Assembly: GCF_019175385.1 (NCBI RefSeq) | Contig: NC_083345.1 | Span: 13,354,027-13,418,026, forward strand | Reading direction: 5' to 3' | Length of the DNA: 64,000 nt | Origin: Lycium barbarum | Taxonomy: Eukaryota > Streptophyta > Magnoliopsida > Solanales > Solanaceae | Shown: in pieces, positions 35,345 through 44,874 of the stretch | Position numbering within the stretch: position 1 is the stretch's first letter | Layout of the letters: each line of letters begins with the position of its first letter | Program-made: the position numbers and the translations under genes | The notes under the pieces: generated by a model | What the model was told of the DNA's origin: nothing | Seen by the model: the letters and a program-made list of their open reading frames with translations, nothing else | Databases searched by the model: none

Positions 35345-35610
35345 ATGGGTGACAAGCGGCAGTTTGGTGGACATGGCAAGTATGAAATCCTCATCAATCA
35401 GCCCAAGAACATGAATGAGCGTCTTATAGACGTTCATTTCTTTTGATGGAAATGGCTGAGAAACTAGACAAGATTATGGACGACCGGGCTGAGTTGAAAG
35501 CGCGAACGGAGAAGTTGGAGGTGATGGCCAGGGCTACAGTCAGAGGCGTTGGCATAGAACTTGATGAAGTCTTAACCACCTCGCCCCCACCTTTTCCTAA
35601 GGCTGTGTGA
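35345..35610 (+). pseudogene. Small coiled-coil ORF B (one-base frameshift)
   Basis: The first 33 codons (MGDKRQFGGHGKYEILINQP...) align with ORF A and stop at a TGA at 35444-35446 inside a T run (TTTCTTTTGATGG). One base lower in frame the paralogy resumes (MEMAEKLDKIMDDRAELKAR...EKLEVMARATVRGVGIEL) and ends at the TGA at 35608-35610. A single base loss in the T run explains the break. Heptad residues of the coiled coil are kept, and codon choice (GCG, CGG, CGA) is less AT-biased than the surroundings, which suggests past selection on the protein. Confidence 0.6.
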
Positions 35611-36620
35611 ATCTTTTGTCAGGATTAGTATAAGTATGTTTGGGGATTGATGTTGTTATTTTGTTTGTATTGGGGGGGGGGGGGGGGGGGTATTAAATAT
35701 AAAATTATGAAAATTTTAGTTTGCTCGCCAAAAATTCTTTTTATTTTAGTTGTTATGTTAGAGAAAATTATATAAACAAAAAATATATGATTATTAATAT
35801 AAATTACACTGGTATGGATTTTATTTAAACTATCATTTGATCTTATTTATTATGATACACAAATGTATAAACATATACTCAGATATGAACTTATTTTTTA
35901 TAACTTACACTGATAGAGATAAACTTATTATTATAAGAACTTATTTCTTATGACTTACAGTGATATGTATAAACTTATTAGTATGTTATTTTTTTTTTTA
36001 TAAACACTTATAATTTTTATGTGATTAATTAGAGAAAGTTATATAAACATCATATGAACTTATTTTTTAGACTTACACTACTATGTTTAAACTTACTTAC
36101 ACTGTTATGTTTAAACTTACACGTATATGAATTTATTTTTTGATTAATTACACTGATAGAGATAAACTTATTAGTAAGTGATTTTTCAATATTATTTAAC
36201 CAAAATTGTGTAAAGTTATTATTATGTGATTGATTTAATTAATTAAATAAATAAAGTTATATAAACAAAAATTTGAATTTTGACAACACGGCATACAAGA
36301 TGCACTCTTGTTTACTTCCAATGTCCACCTCTTAAATTGACCAACGAGAATTTAGCTAATGAAGTGGGTAACCAAATCTAATTGGTGGAGGGTTTAGGTG
36401 TGGGTGGGTTTGGCCGCCCAAGATAAGAAAGTAATTATATCAACTAATGCATGATCACTAGATGGGTTGCAAGCAAAACTTACCCTAAATACGTACTAAG
36501 CTATCAGTAACTAAAAAAATGAAGCGAACACCTAAAAGAAGAAGACTAAGTTTAGGTTTATGTGCATCTCTGAATGTCATAGAGAAGTTGTACCATACCA
36601 AAAAATAAAACTACGAAACC
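35611..36620. other. Spacer with G tract, before ORF F
   Basis: G run of 18 at 35673-35690, then AT-rich DNA with a loose tandem wording (AACTTATTTTTTA..ACTTACACTGATA, about 35880-36180). No promoter for ORF F is obvious. Confidence 0.4.
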
Positions 36621-36872
36621 ATGGAGGATGAACTAACTAAGCTCATACACAAGCTAATCAAGCTTAGAGGCAGAGACTCTACTGAGATGATACTCTTGCT
36701 TGACCCTCTTCCCCTTACCAAATCTTATGAAATATACGAGAAGCTCCCGAAGAATAACCCCTCTCATGTCTATGATACTGATGGTGACAATGAGTCATCA
36801 AAGGATAGCCCCTTACTTGATACTAGGGGCGTTGCTTTTGGTGATGCATGCACCAAGATTCTTGATCTTTGA
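36621..36872 (+). CDS. Short ORF F (83 codons, unknown)
   Basis: Begins in good plant start context (AAACCATGGAGG). The N-terminus (MEDELTKLIHKLIKLRGRDS) is amphipathic; the middle (LLLDPLPLTKSYEIYEKLPK) and an acidic Ser/Asp-rich segment follow. No family is recognised. Its position next to the coiled-coil ORFs, strand and size suggest it belongs to the same cargo, but it could be a chance frame. Confidence 0.35.
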   Translation: MEDELTKLIHKLIKLRGRDSTEMILLLDPLPLTKSYEIYEKLPKNNPSHVYDTDGDNESSKDSPLLDTRGVAFGDACTKILDL

Positions 36873-37091
36873 GGTGGTCAAGATTACTAGTAGGAATGGG
36901 TGGGGTGAGTGTTTTTGTCTAGATGCTATGTCGTCTAACTGTTTTTAATTTTGTTGCATTTTTTTTAGCTTTTTATCTTTGTTTGAAATGAAATGTTTGT
37001 TTTGCAATTACAATTCGTATCTCTTTTAATATTTCTAGGCTTAATCACTAAATGTAAAAAAGGAAAAGAGAAAAAAATAAGGTAGTAAAAA

Positions 37092-37540
37092 GGAAAATGT
37101 TCATATATATGAGTAAAAACCCAATTCCATTGATCAAAAACAGTTTTACATAACAAAGATGAGTAACAAACACTACTTCATAAATATAAACATGCTTTTC
37201 TATGTCACCGAAACCAATTTTCACTTGCACCGGTTAGGAACTCAAGGGAAATTGTAATTTTTTTTAAACGCGCGTACCTAGACTCGAATTCGGGACCTAA
37301 ACGTTCTAAACTTAAGGAGAAACTATTATAGTAGGGCAGATCAATCGCGTTTAAGAAACAACATTAAATAGTTTTACTCGCTATGTTAGGCCTAACTATC
37401 ATTTTACTCTTCAAAATGGAAAAGGAAAATGTTCATAAATATGAGTAAAAATCCAATTCCATTGATCAAAAACAGATTCACATAACATACATGAGTAAAA
37501 AACACTACTGCATAAATATGAATATGCTTTTCTATGGTTG
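37092..37540 (+). repeat. Direct repeat pair, ~115 bp
   Basis: 37092-37206 and 37424-37540 share GGAAAATGTTCATA.ATATGAGTAAAAA.CCAATTCCATTGATCAAAAACAG and CTTTTCTATG at about 90 percent. The 215 bp between are non-coding. Confidence 0.75.
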
Positions 37541-37944
37541 AGAATTGAATAGACATGGATGGTGGTTGAATACGCAACCATCTATAAGATGCACCCTTCT
37601 ATAAAAGTCCAACCGAAAATCCAATAACAATAACAAAAGCATGTCTTACAAGGCCAACTAAATAACAATGACAATAACCAAAACACTACTACATTGGCCT
37701 AACTACTAAATTAGCAGCATAACAGTAACTAGATACATAAAAATATAAGTTTTAAAATGAAACATGAATAATTATATCTTATTCTCGCATATTTTCTGAC
37801 AAAATCTTGCAGGAAAAAAAATATCTCGGAAGAATGAAAAATAAGCAAATGCCAAAGAGATAAGAAAATATTTCATGGGTGCAACCACAAGTCCATGTTC
37901 ACAACCATGAAATTTCACATCTGGGAATTACATAAAGACAACAT
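37541..37944. other. Spacer
   Basis: AT-rich, no gene recognised. Confidence 0.4.
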
Positions 37945-38275
37945 TGGTTGAAGTTGCAAAATTCACGGATGTGACCATCACTTTCATCTTCACACCCGTC
38001 AAGTGTTGGCATCAAGAAAGAAGTTGTATAATTCACGGGAGTGACCACCACTTTCATACTCACATCCATAAAGTGTTGAAATCGACGGTATGACCGCCAT
38101 TTTCATACTCACACCTGTCAAGTGTAGGCATCAAGAAATAAGTTGTATAATCCACAGGTGTGACCACTACTTTCATACTCACACCCATCAAGTGTTGAAA
38201 TCCACGGGCGTGACCTCCACTTTCATACCCATACCCGTCAAGTAAGGTCACGGGTGTGAGCACTACTTCAAGGAA
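37945..38275 (+). repeat. Minisatellite with internal inverted motif
   Basis: About five diverged units near 37970, 38035, 38090, 38150 and 38205 of the form CACGGGTGTGACC.CCACTTTCATACTCACACCCGTCAAGTGTTG. Each unit contains CGGGTGTGA and TCACACCCG, so each can fold on itself. Confidence 0.75.
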
Positions 38276-39047
38276 TGCATTCGCAGGGGGAAACACTATA
38301 TTTTCCTATAAATAGAGGGATCACTTTGCTTAGAAATTATCGGAATCCAATCCCTGAGAAAGACATAAGAAATAGTCTTTGCTCTATTTTCTCTTCTTTT
38401 TATTTTATATTTGTAGGAGTAGTATTTTATTTTTAATTTCTTTCTTACATACTCCCTAATGGAGTAGTTTCTTTTTGTTGGGATAGTTGAAAAAGCTTGA
38501 TATGATGTTATAATATCATATTTACTTTAATTTTTTCATGTCTTGATATTCAAATCTTTGATCTTGCTTCTTTTAGTCCTAATTCTCATGGAGGGATTAA
38601 TTCAAATAATTTTGTTGGTTTAAAATTGTTATCTTATTTCTTTTGGTCCTAATTCTCACAGAGAGATTAACTCAAATAAGTTTAATGATTTGAGGGGTCT
38701 CCATTTTATTTCTTTCAGTTCTAATTCTCGGTGAGAGACTGACTCAAATAAGTTTATTGATTTTAAGGTCTAATCGCAAGAGGTCTTTATTCCTCACAAC
38801 ACAAATCAAGTCAAATAAGTTTTTCTATTCTTTTGTGAAATTTACTAGAATGAGATTTTATTATAATTGTACCAAGTGGATTCAATGACTCCCAACTTTT
38901 TTCTTTTTAAATTTTCTAATAAATTGTTTGTTTTATTTTAAGTAAATTTTCAAAACCTCTCCTTTCATCAATTTGATTCTCTCAAATAATAACCAAGACA
39001 ATACACATCTGTAGCCTAGGTGGTTCCAATCTCTGTGGAACGATATC
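38276..39047 (+). repeat. LTR-like region with 70-bp tandem repeat
   Basis: CCTATAAATAGAGGG (38305-38319) is a strong TATA box. 38561-38775 holds three ~70-bp units with CTAATTCTC...GA.TNACTCAAATAA. The stretch ends in CCAATCTCTGTGGAACGATA.., wording I associate with the ends of plant Gypsy LTRs. It may be a solo LTR or an LTR fragment, but no TG...CA pair or target duplication is identified. Confidence 0.35.
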
Positions 39048-39345
39048 TTAAACTATACTAGAATTTGACAGAGTACGAGCGAATTTTCCTATGCAATTTG
39101 GCCTCGTCAATACACATAGAACAACGATCACAAGCCTTTTGAATTTGGCTTTTGCACAGTCCCTCGCTTGCTTAGTTATCTTCAACTTTTGTTTCAATGA
39201 ATCAATCTTGTCTCCAATATCCTTTATTTTGTGTCTTACTGTATTCCCCTCTTCTTCAATCTGTTTAAGCTTCTCCTTCAAAAGCTCAATCTCTGGAGAA
39301 GGATCAATCCATCTAAAATAACCACATCCACCCTTATCTTATATA
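39048..39345 (-). pseudogene. GRF zinc-finger/coiled-coil protein fragment
   Basis: Reading the minus strand from about 39345: DKGGCGYFRWIDP, the second half of the plant GRF-type zinc finger (GGCG(F/Y)F.W.D), then a long charged coiled coil (EIELLKEKLKQIEEE, KIKDIGDKIDSLKQKLKITK) and a short hydrophobic segment (RLVIVVLCVL), an order typical of plant GRF-zinc-finger proteins. A TAA precedes DKGG, so the first half of the finger is missing, and the tail is unlikely to be native. It sits about 170 bp inside the right end of the large Mutator-like element. Plants have large numbers of such genes linked to transposons. Confidence 0.6.
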
Positions 39346-39547
39346 AAACGGTAAGGGTGAAGAGAGTAAAATTTGAATGAAATTTTCAGAAAGGGCATAA
39401 GCATAATAGATAACGATGGCATTTGTGCAATTTATGCCAAAAGTCCACTTGAATTTACATTAATACTCCTAAAAAAGTGGAGTCGCGCCAAGTTGTGCCA
39501 AATATACTTTTCCCAAGCAAAAATGTAATACTCTTCTCATACCGTAA

Positions 39548-39799
39548 GGGGTCGTTTGGTAGGTAGCCAAAATTATCCTAGGACTAATTTATCCCACTTT
39601 TTGAGATTATTTTATCCCATCTTCCAGATGGGATAAAATAATCCCAACCTTAGTGGGATAAGGTGGGATATCCCATCCTTGGGATTATGCTTCATTTTGT
39701 ACCGTATTTGGTAGAAGGTATAAATTTACCTCCTACCATATACGGTATAAAAAATTAGTGCTGGGATATCCCAGCCTATACCATGCACCAAACGACCCC
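39548..39799. mobile_element. PIF/Harbinger-type (Tourist) MITE, TAA TSD
   Basis: TIRs GGGGTCGTTTGGT...ACCAAACGACCCC, flanked by TAA on both sides (39545-39547, 39800-39802). It is 252 bp; the interior has GGGATAA/TTATCCC repeats. No coding capacity. Confidence 0.9.
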
Positions 39800-39852
39800 T
39801 AATAGTAAGGAAACAGGCCACGCCTAGCGAAGTGGACCAAGCTGTACGATAA

Positions 39853-41915
39853 AGAGTCCGGAACCAAAATGCCCTCAAAAAAATCACTTTGAACCAAAAT
39901 ACCCCAACAAAAAAAAAGTTACAAAACTAATTACTACACTAAAGCAGTTCACGGCGACGGAGCCGTTAACTGCTTTAGCGCAGTATTTTACTGCGTTATA
40001 GAAGCAGTTAAAAAAAAAATCTATAACGCAGTAAAATACTGCGTTATAGATACCAATTTTTTTTTCTATAACGCAGTAAAATACTGCGTTATAGAAACAG
40101 TACCAAAAAAATAAATTGGCTAACTTTATTTTTTGCAACACTTAGTGTTTTTTTTCATACTTTGACCAATGATTAGTCATGTGTCAAGACTCCGAAACGT
40201 CAATATTTTATATAGAACCTGATATTTTTTCTCTGCGTACAATAATGTAGGCCCAATACATCAAGGATACGTAAACGTTCAGATCGTCATTTTAGGGGTT
40301 GAAAAGGTGCCCGAAGTAAGTTTTGTTTGTAAACTTTAGGTTTAAGTGTTCTATATACATAGACGTCCATTTTTGTTTGAAAACTTGTTGTCATTAGCTT
40401 AAGGTTTTTTATTTTTAGGGTTTAGATTTATTGAAAATAAAGTCGTTGCCAAAAGGTTTTTAACTGCAAGATTTTTTTATTTTTTTTGTATAGCGCAGTG
40501 AAACAGTACCAAAAAAAAATAAAAAATTGGCCACCTTTTTTTTTTTTGCAACACTTAGTGTGTTTTTGCATACTTTGACCAACGATTAGTCGTATGTCAA
40601 GACTCCGAAACGTCAATATTTTATATAGAACCTGATATTTTTTTCTGCGTACAATAATGTAGGCTCAATACATCAAGGATACGTATACATTCGGATCGTA
40701 ATTTTAGGGGTTGAAAAGGTGCCCGAAGTAAGTTTTGTTTGAAAAAACTTAGTGTTTGACTGTAAGGTTATTTTAGTCAACTTTATATGTCGAGAAAATT
40801 AGTCAGCTTTATTTTCAAAAATTGAAACCGCAAAAGTGAAATTGACATTCACAGCTACATTACCCCGGAATTTTTACGTTGAAATCTATTGCGTATCATC
40901 ATCTTATAAGTAAATAAAACTGAAAATTTCATGTCAATTTGGGGGAAAATTGAAATTGAATGGGATAAAAGGTGTTTTTTTAAAAATCGGCTCGGCCAAA
41001 CCGCTTGTCAGCATAGATCTCGAAAAAATACGCAAGTTAAAAAAAAAGGGTAAAACGGACGTCCGAGCGCAAAGTTATGACCATCTAAAGCTTGATGACT
41101 TTACAACTAGATTTTTTTAGAATTATATTGAACGTCTACGTATCCTTGATGTATTGAGCCTACTTTATTGTACGCAGAAAAAATATCAGGTTCTATATAA
41201 AATATTGACGTTTCAGAGTCTTGACACACGACTAATCGTTGGTCAAAGTATGAAAAAAACACTAAGTTTTTTCAAACAAAACTTACTTCGGGCACCTTTT
41301 CAACCCCTAAAATGACTATCCGAACGTCTACGTATCCTTGATGTATTGGGCCTACATTATTGTACGCATAAAAAATATTAGGTTCTATATAAAATATTGA
41401 CGTTTCGGAGTCTTGACACACGACTAATCGTTGGTCAAAGTATGGAGAAAACACTAAGTGTTTTCAAATAAAACTTACTTCGGGCACCTTTTCAACCCCT
41501 AAAATGACGATCCGAACGTCTATGTATTCTTGATGTATTGGGCCTACATTATTATACGCAGAAAAAAAAATATCAGGTTCTATATAAAATATTGACGTTT
41601 CGGAATCTTGACACACGACTAATCATTGGTCAAAGTATGGAAAAAAACACTAAGTGTTGCAAAAAATAAAGTTGGCTAATTTTTATTTTTTTTTTGGTAT
41701 TGTTTCTATAACGCAGTATTTTACTGCGTTATAATTTTTTTTTTAACTGCTTCTATAACGCAGTAAAATACTGCGCTAAAGCAGTTAACGGCTTCGTCTC
41801 CATGAACTGCTTTAGCGCAGTAAATTACTGCGCTAAAGGTAATTTTATAACTATTTTTTTTATTGGGATATTTTGATTCAAAGTGATTTTTTGGGGCATT
41901 TTGATTCCAAACCCT
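39853..41915. mobile_element. 2-kb fold-back element of nested palindromes
   Basis: The outer arms are inverted complements (AACCAAAATGCCC..AAAATCACTTTGAACC at 39861 and its partner ending near 41911). Inside, both arms carry clusters of perfect palindromes built from ATAACGCAGT...ACTGCGTTAT and TTTAGCGCAGT...ACTGCGCTAAA (39972-40097; 41706-41838). Each arm also has a ~190-bp module (CAACACTTAGTG..CATACTTTGACCAA..GATTAGTC..GACGTTTC/GAAACGTC..TTTTATATAGAACCTGATA..GATACGTA..): two copies in the left arm, three in the right, in opposite orientation. The unique centre is about 340 bp (40760-41100). Short open frames here are by-products of the palindromes. Confidence 0.85.
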
Positions 41916-44874
41916 GCCATAAACGAAGCACTCTCTAATGTAAACGTAGAGACTAGAGATTGTAAGTAGTAAATAGGGAAAGTCACACGCTGGCGTGGGC
42001 ACAGTACCCAATTGTAGAGAATCGAAAACACTTCAGTCCTTTTGCCCACCTCAGACCCCAACATTTCCTCATTCTTCTTCCTGACATTTTTGTATCCGCA
42101 TCACAATTCCTAATCATACACTCCACTATTGTTCCCAATTTTCTATGATTGTTTTTAATTTCTTATAATCACACTAGAGTAATAGGAGTACTTTAAAATT
42201 CAGTAGGTCGATTAAGGGAAGAGCGGGACTTTCGGTTAGGGATTCGGCATGACCTTAGCTTATAAGTTGCAGAAAATAAGAACAGTATTTTTCAGCTTTT
42301 TTAAGTGTTTGGTTGATTAACTTATAAGTTATTTTATACTTAAAATAAGTTAGTTGGAGTAGTTTAACTTATTTTTTTTGCAACAGCTTATAAATTGCTT
42401 TTTTTTAAGGCCAAACGGGCCCCAAGTAGGTTTGGCTCAAGCTTTATATTTATCTTTAAAATTTATTGAATATAAATTATTAATTTAGAATCTAATAATT
42501 TTAAAGGACTAGAATTTGAACTCATAAATTTTAAATTTCGGTTTCACCTTTGAGTCTGCTTGACTAATCCAAATTCACGCTAGATAGAGCCCGTTAAGGA
42601 AGAAAACACTTTATTCCACTACAACTATCTTCTTATGGACTTTTTGTTTATCAAATGTTAGTTTGAGAAATCTTTATGTCGAGAATTATTCGTCAAATAG
42701 TTGGTCAGTGTTCATGGCAACTAATATTACAGGAAAGTGGCTTAATATTGTGGAGAACATGAATGAAATAATATAGTACATTTTGTCTAATATCTAGTCC
42801 GTACATGATATACAGGAATTGTATTGTTTCTGCACATTTGTACTTATAACTTTAAAAAATGACGTGTAAATTCATCCAATATCACCAGTGCAGATTAATT
42901 AGTTTTGATCATAAAACTAATACTGTAACAGAAGTGTAATCCTTTGTAAATGTTTAACTAGATTTTTTTTATTTTTTTTGACTTCTTTTTCAGTAAGAGT
43001 CGAGTATGCGCCCTGAAAAGATCAATCAATTTCACTATAAGAAAATATAACTTGAAATATTTATATCCATTGAAGGAGAATTAATGACATATGCTAAAAA
43101 GGCGTGGGTAGCATAAACTGAAAAAGTCATCATCATGCTACTGATCTGGTGTCATCTTCTCTTGCATTCCAAAAGCTTCAAAATCCAAAAACTTTTCGTA
43201 AAAATGTAGCTTTACCTCTTACTTTTTACCTCTTCTGATTTTACAATACTGGAGTAATGCAGAAAACGTGTGTGGAATGAAAATATCCGAGTATTCTCCA
43301 AACAATTATAATCACTCAATAAAAATGGGCGCTAACTGATAAAAAATACCTTAAAGCATGCAGTAATATTGACACCTAACATAAAAAATTAGATAGTGAC
43401 TCGTGGGACCTAAGATAAATGCCCAAACAACAAAATTCAATTCCAAGAAATGGCCGGGTTGAATCATTGATAATTTTCGAGGAAAGGAATCTCTGTGATC
43501 ACAATCCTATATATACCCAAACATCCGCTATTGCTTTTAAGAAAGAAACAAAAGAAAATAGAGCATGTCTGGATTAACTGATTATTAGTAATATACATAA
43601 ATTCTAGCTGAAAAGCATTTAAAGAGTTGAAATTAATATTATAAATAAATAATTACTCCTATGTGTTTGGACTGTAGTATTGAAGTTGATTTTAAACAAT
43701 TAAATGTGTTTGGTAAAAAGGTATCGATAAGTTTCACATTTAAAGTTAAAAGTGACTAAAATACCTTTAAATTCTTTATAAGAATTATAAATTTAAAGGT
43801 ATCCTTATAAATAAGAGGAAAAACGACAAATACATATTAAAGTGAAAAGAAAGTTAGGAATTTCTTTTTGGCAAATTAAGGAATTCTGAGAATAGGAAAA
43901 AATATTAAAATAAAATAATAAAAATATGATCAAACCAAAAGGACGACTTAATAAGCTGAACAGTGATCATAAGTTGAGAATTGCCAAACTTATGCTAAAA
44001 TTATGAACATAACGACCAACTTTCCGAAAATCAACTCCCTTGACAACCTTTCGGCATAGAGAATATTTAATGATAATTCACTGAAATTACACTCTTTTGT
44101 AATATCATCGTTACCCTAAAATTGTGAACGTAACGACCAACTTTCTTCTTGCCTTCCCTTTGCTCTTTTCTTTGCTTCACAAGACTATAAGTTGAATTAA
44201 GCTCGATTTTAGTGTCAAATATTTATGAACATAAAAGCACTAATATTAGTCAAAAAATGAGGCTACAACTAAGATTCCAAGTAAGAAGATATAAAGGTGA
44301 GTTTGAAACTAAACAACATTTGTACTTCCACTGAGATAAACATTCTTTTCTGGCATAAAATTTCGTAAAGAATATACTACGTAGTCTTTTTCTTTCCGCA
44401 TATTTAGAAAAAAATCTCTCAGTGTTCGGACATTTAGTAATGTGAATTTAGACACCTACCATACATTGCATGTGTTTTCAAATTATTTTAATATGTGTTT
44501 ATCGACCATAAAGCACATTGGGCCAGTAATCTATTAAAGTTGAAATTACTGGAAAATGCTAAAATACTTGCCTATATTTAATAGTTACAGTACTTCAAAT
44601 GATTGTGACAAATTGAAGAGAGAACACATATCAGTTGATGAATTCTGTATATAAATATATCAACCAAATAGTTTTGAAGGTTTTACTGACCCTTGTGAGT
44701 GAATTTAGTAAGAGAGTTTTCTATGTAAATCATTAGGTGCATATGTCAAATATATTGCTCCTTCCACCCACAATTTGATGACTAAACTTCTACTCAACAT
44801 ATATGCATGTGGTGGTGAAGTGCCTATTCTACTAGCTAAGACTGGTTGGAATAAGTCTTGAAGTTAAGTTACTC
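41916..44874. other. Non-coding region with MITE remnant
   Basis: No gene is recognised. 42250-42420 (ACTTATAAGTTG...CAACAGCTTATAA...GGCCAAACGGGCCCC) looks like a decayed MITE: the right end is clear, the left end is not. Confidence 0.4.

Larger units (their letters stand above)
24742..39514. mobile_element. Putative 14.8-kb Mutator-like element with cargo
   Basis: A short inverted repeat marks the limits: GGAAAAG..TATTTGGCACAAC at 24742-24770 and its complement GTTGTGCCAAATA..CTTTTCC at 39492-39513. GGCACAA-type motifs recur just inside both ends. The GRGAAAAG-type start resembles the two smaller MULEs in this window (48743 and 53711). Between the ends lie a MULE/FAR1 transposase pseudogene, a B3-domain fragment, several short coiled-coil ORFs, a GRF-like fragment and several tandem arrays. 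No unambiguous 9-bp target duplication is visible (GATGCATTA against AAGCAAAAA), so the outer limits and the single-element reading are inference. Confidence 0.45.

Noticed and set aside
24732..39523. 9-bp target duplication for the large Mutator-like element
   Set aside because: GATGCATTA and AAGCAAAAA agree at too few positions to be counted; the element is proposed on its ends and content only.
39884..42011. Several 60-96-codon minus-strand frames with repeated NAVFYCVI
   Set aside because: Translations of the ACTGCGTTAT palindromes in the fold-back element.
42250..42420. Complete MITE ending GGCCAAACGGGCCCC
   Set aside because: Only the right end is convincing; no matching left end or duplication.
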